Under the pieces are notes generated by a model that saw only the letters and a list, made by a program, of their open reading frames with translations, was not told the origin of the DNA and made no database searches. A DNA stretch of 6,076 bases. It comes from Actinomycetota bacterium (lineage in GTDB: Bacteria > Actinomycetota > Acidimicrobiia > Acidimicrobiales > Microtrichaceae). The DNA lies in NCBI GenBank assembly GCA_005777415.1, contig SXMI01000183.1, positions 1 through 6,076 on the forward strand. The letters run 5' to 3'. Of the stretch, positions 1-5,984 are shown piece after piece (the first letter of the stretch is position 1; each line of letters starts with the position of its first letter). The translations under genes and the position numbers were made by a program.

Positions 1-422
1 ACAAGGAGCCGGTCTTCGACGCGCTCGACACGGTCCGTCTGGCGCTCGGGGCGCTCGGCGGCGTGTACCGCACGCTCGAGTTCCGCACCGAGCGCATGGC
101 GGAAGCCGCCGACTCGCCCTACGCGTCGGCCACCGACCTCGCGGAGCTCCTCGTGCTCGACGGCGTTCCGTTCCGAGAGGCACACGCCGTGGTGGGGGCG
201 CTCGTGCGGCGGTCCCTGGAGGACGGGACCCCCCTCGCCGAGCTGGTCGGGGCCGAACCCCGGCTGGGCGAGCGGGCGGCCGAGCTGCTCGCCCCGGGGG
301 CATCGGTCCGGCGCAGGACGACCCCGGGGGGTGCGGGCCCGGCCCCCGTGGCCATCCAACTGGCGGCGCTCACCGACCGGATCGCAGCTGAGCGGGCCCG
401 ACTGTCCGACAGCCTCCGATGA
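1..422 (+). CDS. argH: Argininosuccinate lyase, C-terminal part (5' end outside window)
   Basis: The open frame is read from base 3 with no start codon of its own; the gene begins before the window. The visible 139 residues open with KEPVFDALDTVRLALGAL, followed by TLEFRTERMAEAA, ATDLAELLV and GVPFREAHAVVGALV. These match the C-terminal helical part of argininosuccinate lyase. The enzyme cleaves argininosuccinate to arginine and fumarate in the last step of arginine biosynthesis, in the cytoplasm, as a homotetramer of about 470 residues. The catalytic signature region (GSSxMPxKxN) lies upstream and cannot be inspected. An in-frame GTG at position 63 is internal, because homology runs through it from base 3. 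The tail ends in the VAIQLAALTDRIAAERARL helix that is usual for actinobacterial ArgH, so the C-terminus looks complete. The Nudix gene follows 67 bases after the TGA on the same strand. Confidence 0.93.
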   Translation, partial: KEPVFDALDTVRLALGALGGVYRTLEFRTERMAEAADSPYASATDLAELLVLDGVPFREAHAVVGALVRRSLEDGTPLAELVGAEPRLGERAAELLAPGASVRRRTTPGGAGPAPVAIQLAALTDRIAAERARLSDSLR

Positions 423-489
423 CCCGGGCGGCACGCGCTCGGCCGGCTGCACCGAGGGTGGTCCCTGCGTGAAGGGCCCTGGGAGGTGG

Positions 490-1101
490 ATGGTCCTCGA
501 TGCCGATGACCCGTCCCTCGGCACCAGGACCGACCCGGCGTCGGCTCGAGCTGCGATCGTCGATGCCCGACTGGCACCGGAGTGCGAGCCGTCCCGCCGG
601 CAGGTCCTGGAACTCCTCGACGAACACGGATCCTCGCTGGCGGAACGGACCTGTGTGCCGGGTCACCTCACCGGCTCGGCGCTCGTCGTCGAGGAAGGCT
701 CGGGTGAGGTGCTGGTCCTGTTCCACCGGAAGCTCCAGCGTTGGCTGCAGCCCGGCGGCCACGCCGACGGTGACACCAACCTGGCCAACGTCGCACTCCG
801 TGAGGCGACCGAGGAGACCGGGATCGACGGGCTCCGGGTCGTCACGCCGGCCATCGACCTCGATGTCCACGCCGTGGACCACGGCGACCCGCTCGGCCGG
901 CACCTCCACCTCGACCTGCGCTTCCTCGTACTGGCGCCCGCCGGTTCCCGGCCGGTCGGGAACCACGAGTCGGAGGCCCTTCGGTGGGTCGACCCGGCGG
1001 ACCTGGCCGGGCTCGTCGACGAGGTCGGAATCCTTCGGCTCGCCGCAGCCGCTCGCCCGGCGTTGGAGCGCCTGGACCGCGGGCCCGCTGCCGGCTCGTG
1101 A
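490..1101 (+). CDS. Nudix hydrolase (203 aa)
   Basis: A Nudix-fold protein, expected to hydrolyse a nucleoside diphosphate linked to some other group, in the cytoplasm with Mg2+. The Nudix box lies at residues 90-112 (starting GGHADGD, ending REATEETGI). The metal-binding REATEE core (R104, E105, E108, E109) is intact. The first Glu of the canonical G-x5-E-x7-REUxEExGU pattern is replaced by Thr96; I recall Thr or Ser there in other members of this LQPGGHADGD-type subfamily. N-terminal to the box are the strands SALVVEEGSGEVLVLFHRKLQRWLQPGG. A C-terminal ESEALRWVDPADL segment is typical of the fold. The substrate cannot be read from sequence. I place the start at ATG 490, which has GGAGG at 482-486, a rather short spacing of 3 bases. 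GTG 469 (210 aa, GAGGG at 454-458) is an equally serious alternative. No -10-like TAnnnT occurs between argH and this gene, so it is probably co-transcribed with argH. Confidence 0.86.
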   Translation: MVLDADDPSLGTRTDPASARAAIVDARLAPECEPSRRQVLELLDEHGSSLAERTCVPGHLTGSALVVEEGSGEVLVLFHRKLQRWLQPGGHADGDTNLANVALREATEETGIDGLRVVTPAIDLDVHAVDHGDPLGRHLHLDLRFLVLAPAGSRPVGNHESEALRWVDPADLAGLVDEVGILRLAAAARPALERLDRGPAAGS

Positions 1102-1121
1102 TCGCCTCGGCGCCGGAGCGG
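1085..1121. terminator. Possible bidirectional terminator stem between convergent genes
   Basis: CCGCT-G-CCGGC (1085-1095) pairs with GCCGG-AGCGG (1112-1121), giving ten base pairs interrupted by one bulged G. The 16-base loop contains the Nudix stop codon (1099-1101). The stem lies at the meeting point of the Nudix gene and the minus-strand membrane-protein gene that ends at 1126. No U-run follows on either strand, which is common for GC-rich actinobacterial terminators but makes the call weak. Confidence 0.35.
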
Positions 1122-1125
1122 CCTC

Positions 1126-1716
1126 TCAGCCGACGTCACCAGGCGTGGAGCAGCTCTCCATCCGGTTGACCTCGGCGAAGCCGTCGACCGCACGGGACAC
1201 CTGCCGGTTCGCCTTCACGGTCTCGGTGAACCGGGTCTGCGGATCGGCGCGGAGGCCGTCGGCGTAGGCCTGACGGTCCTCGACGTAGGTCGACCAGTCG
1301 TCGAGCCACTCGTTGACCCCGCTGGTGACCCGGCCCTCGTCGTCCGGCACGACCGCACGGAGCTCGCCGATCATCGCGCGGAGTCGGGCGTTGGCGGTGT
1401 CGATGACCTCGGCCCGCTCCGTCGCCGTCCTCGAGACGTTCGCCGGCGGGAGGGCGTCCAGGTCGCTCCGGCTCGCGGCACAGATCCGCTCGGCGGCGAT
1501 CGGGAAACTCCGATCCGCCAGTTCGTCGACCTTGAGCCCGGGGTCGTAGACGAAGAACGCGTAGATCCACATGCCGATCACCAACGCGCTGAACGATCCG
1601 GCGGCGACGAACGAGATGACCTGCCGCCGGCTGCGCGGCGGCCGCTGTTCCCCCTCGGGGGCGTCAGGGCTCAACTGCTCGGTGTCGTGACTCACGGCCA
1701 CAGCATGCCAGCCCAC
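1126..1716 (-). CDS. Conserved single-pass membrane-anchored protein, function unknown (196 aa)
   Basis: I cannot assign a function. The protein has a polar N-terminus ending in RSRR (residues 28-31), one strongly hydrophobic segment at 33-57 (VISFVAAGSF to AFFVY), and then a soluble domain of about 140 residues. By the positive-inside rule the N-terminus is cytoplasmic and the domain faces outward. The outer domain is mostly helical and rich in charged residues. It carries exactly two cysteines, C79 (ERICAAS) and C189 (MESCSTPGDV), well placed for a disulfide. The segment around EWLDDWSTYVEDRQAYADGL and the end FAEVNRMESC-PGDV resemble, from memory, a family of hypothetical proteins in Acidimicrobiia and related Actinobacteria. 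The start at GTG 1716 has GGTGGAAG six bases or so upstream. GTG 1695 (protein beginning MSHDTEQ) is also possible. It lies 101 bases behind the PBP gene on the same strand with no TAnnnT promoter between, so co-transcription is plausible and a cell-envelope role would fit. Confidence 0.78.
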   Translation of the reverse strand: MGWHAVAVSHDTEQLSPDAPEGEQRPPRSRRQVISFVAAGSFSALVIGMWIYAFFVYDPGLKVDELADRSFPIAAERICAASRSDLDALPPANVSRTATERAEVIDTANARLRAMIGELRAVVPDDEGRVTSGVNEWLDDWSTYVEDRQAYADGLRADPQTRFTETVKANRQVSRAVDGFAEVNRMESCSTPGDVG

Positions 1717-1817
1717 CGGCTTCCACCCGCAGCCGCTCCCTCAGCGTCCGTGGAGACCCCTGCCGGTCCGGCCCCTGTGGCTCCCCCCTGACGTCGCCCC
1801 TGCGATCACCACCGAAC
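1717..1817 (-). other. PBP to membrane-protein intergenic region with four CAGGGG copies
   Basis: This 101-base gap lies between two minus-strand genes. On the minus strand it carries four CAGGGG hexamers (plus-strand CCCCTG at 1757, 1772, 1785 and 1797, steps of 15, 13 and 12) and an odd palindrome GCCGGTCCGGC at 1762-1772. I see no -10 element, no strong hairpin and no ORF. The repeats may be regulatory or simply the result of a G-rich strand. Confidence 0.3.
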
Positions 1818-4304
1818 TCACCCTCGATCACGCGGGACGGAGGTCGGGGTTGGTGCGCCCGGTGCCGTGGTCGTGGTGGCGGAGGCGGCGGCGATCACCA
1901 CACGGACCCGTCCGTCCTCGGATCGTCGACCTGCGGCGGGCTCGGTGGAGATCACCGAGCCGACCGGCGTCGCCGGTCCGGCGGCCGCGGACGCCGCCAT
2001 GGTCACCTCGAAACCGGCGTCGAGGAGGCGACGGCGAGCCTGCTCCCCGTCCAGTCCGACCAACGACGGCACGACGCTCCCGCTGGCCGCCGGTCCGGAG
2101 ATCACCTCGAGGACGACCGTGGACCCGGATACGAGCCGTGTCCCCGGTGGCGGTGACTGGGCGGCGACGGATCCGACCGGCCCCCGCCCCGGCGCTCGGA
2201 CGACCCGAACGGCGAAACCGGCCCCTTCGACCTCGTCCTCCGCATCGGCGGCGTCCCGGCCGGCGACGGCGGGGACGGCCCTGCGTTCGGGCGGAGCGAC
2301 CCGCTCGCCGAGCGCAGGGTTCTGTGTCGGTGTGGTCGTGGTGGTGGTGGCCGCCGGGATGGCGTTGGGATCGAAGAGCGGGAACGGCGGGGCATCCCGG
2401 ACGGCGGCCTCGGTGAACGCGGCCCAGATCCGGGCCGGGTAGGTGCCGCCGGTGACCTCGATCGGCGTGTTGGGCGGGGTCATCGACACGGTCCGGAACG
2501 TCCCGTCGTCGTCGCGTCGCGGCTCGGCGAACCCGACCCACACCGCCGTCGCGAGCTGTCGGACGTACCCGCAGAACCAGGCGTCCACGTTGAACTCGCT
2601 CGACCCGGTCTTCCCGCCCGCCGGGCGCCCGACCGCGGCCTCCCTCCCGGTGCCTCGGTTGATCACCTCGGGGAGCACCTCGCTCATCTGGCGCGCGACC
2701 GTCGGATCGATGGCGACGTCCTGGCGATGCTGGTGCGCGTAGACGAGCGTGCCGTCGGATCGTTCGATCCTGGTCACGTAGACGGGTGCGACGTGGATCC
2801 CGTCGTTGGCGAGGGTGGCGTAGGCCGTCGCCATGTCCTCGACCGTGACGTCGTTGGTCCCCAGGACGGCGGCCGGGTTCTCATCGAGCGCCGTGTCGTC
2901 GAGGCCGAGGCGCCTCGCCACGTCGAGGGAAGGTACTGCGCCGACATCAGGATCCAGGATCACGTTCGAGAAGCAGGTGTTCGACGAGACGACGAGGCAC
3001 TCGGCCATGGTCGCGGTGCCGAGCGCACCGCCCGAGACCTCCCAGGTCTCGCCCCCGGGCAGTCGGTGGCTGACCGATCCCGGCGCGTCGTAGCGCCTGG
3101 TCATCGGGACCCCGTTCTCAAGGGCTGCGGCCATGACGAACGGCTTGAAGGTCGACCCGGTCTGTCGACCGGACCCACGGGCGAGGTTGGCCTGCCGGTA
3201 GCTGTGCGAGCCGAAGTAGTCGGCGCCACCGACCATCGCCACCACGTGGCCCGTTCCCGGTTCGATCGACACCAGTGCCGCATCGGGGGTGCGGGGGTTC
3301 ACCACCTGCTCCGGGAGCGTCTGGTTGATCGCGGCCACGGCGAGGAACTGCAGGTACGGGTCGATCGTGGTGGTGATGCGGAGACCGCCCCGGTAGAGGT
3401 TCACGTACCGCTCGGCATCCGTGGTGCCCAGCAGGTCGGACTCCTGCAGCAGCCATCGCTTCACCTCGTCGACGAAGTGCGGGGCCTGGTAGGGCCGCTG
3501 CTCCGGTGGGGGTGCGGGTGGGGCGAGCACCAGCGGCTCGGACCGGGCGGCGGCAGCAGTCGCCGGATCGACGATGCCGAGCTCCTCCATCCTCGACAGC
3601 ACGACGTTGCGGCGCTCGGTCGCCCGCTCGGGTGAGGTCCGCGGGTCGTAGGTCCCGGGCGCGCGGACCAGGCCGGCGAGCAGCGCCGACTGCGCCAGGG
3701 TCAGCTCGCCGACCGGGACCCCGAAGAAGTTCCGGGCCGCCGCGTCGACCCCGTAGGCGCCGTCCCCGAAGTAGATCGTGTTGAGGTACTGCTCGAGGAT
3801 GACCTCCTTGGAGTAGTTGCGCTCGAGCGCCAAGGCGATCGACGCCTCCTCGAGCTTGCGCTGGATGGTCCGCTCGGGCGTGAGGAGCGCGTTCTTGACG
3901 TACTGCTGCGTGATCGTCGAGCCACCCTCGGACACCCCACCCGCCTGGGCGTTGGCGCCGGCGGCCCGGGCGATGGCCCTGGCGTCGATGCCGTCGTGGG
4001 TCCAGAAGCGGCTGTCCTCGATCGCGACGATCGCATCCCGCATGGTCACCGGCACCTCGGCGAGCGGCACGACCCGTCGGTTCTGCTCCTGGAGCACGGT
4101 CAGGACGTCACCGTTCGCATCGAGCAGCACCGAGGGCTCTGCGTTGACGGGGAGCGCCAGCGGGGGAGCGTCGCGGCCGGAGCCGCAGGCGGGCAGGCCC
4201 AGGACGATGGCAGCCGTTGCGACCAGGACGACGCCGGTTCGACGCCACACCACCCGACGGCGCGGTCCGTTCCGCTGCCACCGGTTCCGCTGGTCGTCCC
4301 GCAC
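1818..4304 (-). CDS. Class A penicillin-binding protein (GT51 + transpeptidase + 2 PASTA), 828 aa
   Basis: A bifunctional peptidoglycan synthase of the PonA/PBP1a type, acting outside the membrane: it polymerises lipid II into glycan strands and cross-links their stem peptides. The N-terminus is basic (RRRVVWRR, 15-22), followed by a hydrophobic stretch (24-38) ending in LPAC (C40), which is lipobox-like. The GT51 domain covers about 75-250. EDSRFWTHDG holds catalytic E96, GGSTITQQ is at 127-134, RKLEE gives the second acid E153, then EQYLNTIYFG (171-180) and LAQSALLAGLVRAP (203-216). The transpeptidase has STFK with nucleophile S384, SSN at 440-442 and KTG at 565-567, so both active sites look intact. 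A Thr-rich linker (653-658 is all Thr) leads to two PASTA domains at about 676-737 and 743-806, then a Thr/Pro tail. The GTG start at 4304 has no convincing Shine-Dalgarno; CACAAT (minus strand, 4316-4311) sits where a -10 would be for leaderless mRNA. Divergent from tyrS. Length fits PBPs of this class with PASTA repeats. Confidence 0.96.
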   Translation of the reverse strand: MRDDQRNRWQRNGPRRRVVWRRTGVVLVATAAIVLGLPACGSGRDAPPLALPVNAEPSVLLDANGDVLTVLQEQNRRVVPLAEVPVTMRDAIVAIEDSRFWTHDGIDARAIARAAGANAQAGGVSEGGSTITQQYVKNALLTPERTIQRKLEEASIALALERNYSKEVILEQYLNTIYFGDGAYGVDAAARNFFGVPVGELTLAQSALLAGLVRAPGTYDPRTSPERATERRNVVLSRMEELGIVDPATAAAARSEPLVLAPPAPPPEQRPYQAPHFVDEVKRWLLQESDLLGTTDAERYVNLYRGGLRITTTIDPYLQFLAVAAINQTLPEQVVNPRTPDAALVSIEPGTGHVVAMVGGADYFGSHSYRQANLARGSGRQTGSTFKPFVMAAALENGVPMTRRYDAPGSVSHRLPGGETWEVSGGALGTATMAECLVVSSNTCFSNVILDPDVGAVPSLDVARRLGLDDTALDENPAAVLGTNDVTVEDMATAYATLANDGIHVAPVYVTRIERSDGTLVYAHQHRQDVAIDPTVARQMSEVLPEVINRGTGREAAVGRPAGGKTGSSEFNVDAWFCGYVRQLATAVWVGFAEPRRDDDGTFRTVSMTPPNTPIEVTGGTYPARIWAAFTEAAVRDAPPFPLFDPNAIPAATTTTTTPTQNPALGERVAPPERRAVPAVAGRDAADAEDEVEGAGFAVRVVRAPGRGPVGSVAAQSPPPGTRLVSGSTVVLEVISGPAASGSVVPSLVGLDGEQARRRLLDAGFEVTMAASAAAGPATPVGSVISTEPAAGRRSEDGRVRVVIAAASATTTTAPGAPTPTSVPRDRG

Positions 4305-4310
4305 CCCACG

Positions 4311-4316
4311 ATTGTG
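4311..4316 (-). promoter_or_regulatory. Candidate -10 element of the PBP gene (leaderless)
   Basis: On the minus strand CACAAT ends six bases before the GTG start, so transcription would begin at or next to the start codon. It matches TATAAT at four of six positions. No recognisable -35 is present at 16-18 bases. The absence of a Shine-Dalgarno before the GTG agrees with a leaderless transcript, which is common in actinobacteria, but the element itself is weak. Confidence 0.35.
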
Positions 4317-4347
4317 CCGTGCCGCCGGCCGAGGATGGCGGCACGGC
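4316..4347. repeat. 11-bp perfect inverted repeat in the divergent PBP/tyrS intergenic region
   Basis: GCCGTGCCGCC (4316-4326) and GGCGGCACGGC (4337-4347) are perfect reverse complements separated by ten bases. The repeat starts 12 bases upstream of the PBP start codon, overlaps the candidate PBP -10 by one base, and covers the region where the -35 would be. It ends about 47 bases before the tyrS -10. That position suits an operator controlling the PBP gene, possibly both genes. A cruciform or transcript hairpin, or chance in GC-rich DNA, are the alternatives. Confidence 0.5.
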
Positions 4348-4393
4348 CCGGTCGCCGGGTGTCGGTGCCGCGATCACCGACCGGGCGCGGCAC

Positions 4394-4399
4394 TACGAT
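4394..4399 (+). promoter_or_regulatory. tyrS promoter -10 element (TACGAT)
   Basis: TACGAT fits the actinobacterial TAnnnT pattern and would start transcription near 4406, leaving a leader of about 17 bases that contains just the ribosome binding site. No good -35 hexamer is found 16-18 bases upstream. The leader would be far too short for a T-box riboswitch, so tyrosine-tRNA sensing by that mechanism can be excluded if this promoter is the main one. Confidence 0.5.
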
Positions 4400-4410
4400 C
4401 CGGTCGCCTG

Positions 4411-4416
4411 AGGAGG
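4411..4416 (+). promoter_or_regulatory. Ribosome binding site of tyrS (AGGAGG)
   Basis: AGGAGG, extended to AGGAGGTG, lies six bases before GTG 4423. It fixes the tyrS start, because the reading frame stays open for several hundred bases further upstream into the antisense of the PBP gene. Confidence 0.9.
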
Positions 4417-4422
4417 TGTCAC

Positions 4423-5718
4423 GTGTCGAGCCAGGACCGCGATCGCGCCGCTGCGACCCTGAACGATCTGGTCGAGCGGGGGCTCGTGCAGGACACCACG
4501 GAACGAGGCGCCCTCGTGGATCGCCTCGCTGAGGGCTCGATCGGCGTCTACTGCGGCTTCGACCCGACCGCGACGTCCCTGCACATCGGGAACCTCCAGT
4601 CGATCATGCTCCTGCGGCGGTTCCAGGAGGCGGGCCATCGGCCGATCGCGCTCGTCGGCGGTGCCACGGGCATGATCGGCGACCCGTCGGGCCGGAGCGA
4701 GGAGCGGCAGTTCCTCGACCCCGAAGTCCTCGACGCGAACCGGGTCGCCATCGGAGAGCAGTTGGGGCGATTCCTCGACGTCGGTCCGGGTGGCGTGGGC
4801 CTCTTGGTCGACAACCGGTCCTGGACCGAAGGGGTCAGTGTCCTCGAGTTCCTGCGCGACGTGGGCAAGCACGTGACCGTCAACACGATGCTCGCCAAGG
4901 AGTCGGTCAGGGGGCGGATCGACCGGGAGTCGGGCATCTCGTTCACGGAGTTCTCCTACATGCTGCTGCAGGCGAACGACTTCCTGGAGCTCCACCTCCA
5001 GCATGGCTGTGACCTCCAGGTCGCCGGGTCCGACCAATGGGGCAACATCACCGCCGGGATCGACCTCATCCGTCGTCGCACCGGACACCATGTGCACGGC
5101 CTGACCGCCCCGTTGATGGTCCGGGCCGACGGGACGAAGTTCGGCAAGAGCGAGGGGCAGAACGTCTGGCTGTCGTCGCTGCTCACCTCGCCGTTCCAGC
5201 TCTACCAGCACTTCCTCAACGTCGGCGACGAGGACGTGGAGTCCTTCCTCCTGCGCCTGACCCTGCTCCCGGTCGACGAGTGCCGCTCGATCGCGGCCGC
5301 CCACCAGGCCGACCCGGCAGCCCGCCAGGGTCAGCGCCAACTGGCACGAGCGGTCACCTCACTCGTCCACGGGGCCGAGGTGCTCCCGGCGGTGGAAGCG
5401 GCCAGCGCGGTGCTCTTCGCCGGGGCCCCGATCGGCGAGCTCGATGATCCGGCGCTCGAACTGCTGGCTGGCGAGATCCCGACGACGAACTGCACCCGGA
5501 GCGAGGTGGTCGGCGCCGATGTGTTCGAGCGTCTGGTCGCCGCCGGCCTGGCCCGCTCCAAGGGCGAGGTGCGGCGCAATCCGTCGGGCTACTCCGTCAA
5601 CGGCGTGCCGGTGGCCGATCGGTCCCCCGAACTCGCCGAGTCCGATCTCCTGAGGCAGCGGTTCGTGCTCCTCCAGCGAGGCCGCAAGTCCCACCACCTG
5701 CTGCGTCTGCAGCCCTGA
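4423..5718 (+). CDS. tyrS: Tyrosyl-tRNA synthetase (431 aa)
   Basis: A class Ic aminoacyl-tRNA synthetase that activates tyrosine with ATP and charges tRNA-Tyr in the cytoplasm, working as a homodimer. Visible landmarks are YCGFDPTA (43-50), the HIGH motif as HIGN (54-57), GMIGDPSGRS (83-92), the tyrosine-pocket segment SYMLLQANDF (178-187, with Y179, Q183, D186), GSDQWGN (202-208) and the KMSKS loop as KFGKS (239-243). The C-terminal part (about 365-431) contains FERLVAAGLARSKGEVRR and FVLLQRGRKSHHLL, the S4-like tRNA-binding domain of bacterial TyrRS. Length and all catalytic motifs are normal, so the enzyme should be active. The start is GTG 4423, set by AGGAGG at 4411-4416. The gene is divergent from the PBP gene and is followed by what looks like an rRNA operon promoter. 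In mycobacteria rrnB likewise lies downstream of tyrS. Confidence 0.98.
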   Translation: MSSQDRDRAAATLNDLVERGLVQDTTERGALVDRLAEGSIGVYCGFDPTATSLHIGNLQSIMLLRRFQEAGHRPIALVGGATGMIGDPSGRSEERQFLDPEVLDANRVAIGEQLGRFLDVGPGGVGLLVDNRSWTEGVSVLEFLRDVGKHVTVNTMLAKESVRGRIDRESGISFTEFSYMLLQANDFLELHLQHGCDLQVAGSDQWGNITAGIDLIRRRTGHHVHGLTAPLMVRADGTKFGKSEGQNVWLSSLLTSPFQLYQHFLNVGDEDVESFLLRLTLLPVDECRSIAAAHQADPAARQGQRQLARAVTSLVHGAEVLPAVEAASAVLFAGAPIGELDDPALELLAGEIPTTNCTRSEVVGADVFERLVAAGLARSKGEVRRNPSGYSVNGVPVADRSPELAESDLLRQRFVLLQRGRKSHHLLRLQP

Positions 5719-5734
5719 GGGCGGATCCCCGCCT
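5719..5734 (+). terminator. Weak terminator-like hairpin after tyrS
   Basis: Directly after the tyrS stop codon, GGCGG (5720-5724) pairs with CCGCC (5729-5733) around ATCC, with one extra G-U pair at the base. Two more short hairpins follow (GAGC-ACAC-GCTC at 5735-5746 and CGGG-TGACG-CCCG around 5752-5764). None has a U-run. Together they might end tyrS transcription before the downstream promoter, but each is short. Confidence 0.3.
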
Positions 5735-5777
5735 GAGCACACGCTCGGCCGGGTGACGCCCGTCTCTCCGCCCCGAG

Positions 5778-5806
5778 TTGACTCGGTCGCGGTGGACCGA
5801 TAGCTT
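5778..5806 (+). promoter_or_regulatory. Strong sigma70-type promoter, probable rrn operon promoter
   Basis: TTGACT (5778-5783) and TAGCTT (5801-5806) are separated by exactly 17 bases. This is the best -35/-10 pair in the window, with five of six matches to TTGACA and a correct TAnnnT. Predicted transcription start is about 5813. No gene follows, and the transcript begins a long structured leader, which supports an rRNA operon rather than an mRNA. Confidence 0.72.
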
Positions 5807-5908
5807 GGCCACTCGCCCCGGTGCGCCGCTCGGCCACCGAGGTACTGGAACCCCTGGCAGCCTCGGCTCCACGTTCCGGCTGGGTCCCCTGCGGGAGGCC
5901 GAGCGATC

Positions 5909-5940
5909 CTTGACAACGGAAGAGAGGATGCCAAAAGGCG
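5909..5940 (+). promoter_or_regulatory. rrn antitermination (boxA-like) element of the leader
   Basis: The block begins CTTGACAAC and ends GATGCCAAAAGGC. From memory, Streptomyces and other actinobacterial 16S leaders carry a conserved element beginning TTTGAGAACTCAA and continuing to GTGCCAAAAGTC. Both halves are recognisable here at almost the same spacing. In that setting the element recruits the NusB/S10 antitermination complex. GCC-AAAA-GGC (5930-5939) can also form a three-pair hairpin. The match is by eye and imperfect in the centre. Confidence 0.5.
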
Positions 5941-5945
5941 AGTGC

Positions 5946-5984
5946 GGGCGTCCGCGCGCCGGGAGACCGGTGCTCGGACGACCC
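5946..5984 (+). other. Long near-perfect hairpin with GAGA tetraloop
   Basis: GGG-CGTCCG (5946-5954) pairs with CGGACG-A-CCC (5975-5984, one bulged A). After a single C/U mismatch, GCGCCGG (5956-5962) pairs with CCGGTGC (5967-5973, one G-U), closed by the GNRA tetraloop GAGA (5963-5966). Sixteen pairs in 39 bases is unlikely to be chance and shows that this stretch is transcribed into structured RNA. No U-run follows (TTCAATTCAA), so it is not a standard terminator. Confidence 0.7.

Noticed and set aside
331..468. Upstream extension of the Nudix frame to ATG 331
   Set aside because: It would overlap the conserved argH C-terminus by over 90 bases, and the extra residues look like out-of-frame translation rich in Pro, Arg and Ser.
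2727..3635. 302-residue open frame on the plus strand inside the PBP gene
   Set aside because: It is antisense to a region with intact GT51 and transpeptidase motifs. Its composition (rich in Arg, Gly, Val, His) is that of a GC-driven shadow, and there is no ribosome binding site or recognisable domain.
3817..4422. Upstream extension of the tyrS reading frame
   Set aside because: It runs antisense through the PBP coding region and the divergent promoter region. TyrRS homology and AGGAGG at 4411-4416 place the start at GTG 4423.
4305..4422. T-box riboswitch before tyrS
   Set aside because: The gap is only 118 bases, the predicted leader is about 17 bases, and no T-box sequence or specifier stem is present.
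4393..5340. 315-residue open frame on the minus strand inside tyrS
   Set aside because: It is antisense to conserved TyrRS motifs and shows no domain. Long antisense frames are expected at this GC content.
5910..5938. TTGACA as a second promoter -35
   Set aside because: At 15-19 bases downstream there are only CCAAAAGGC-type sequences and nothing like TAnnnT. It fits better as part of the antitermination-like element.
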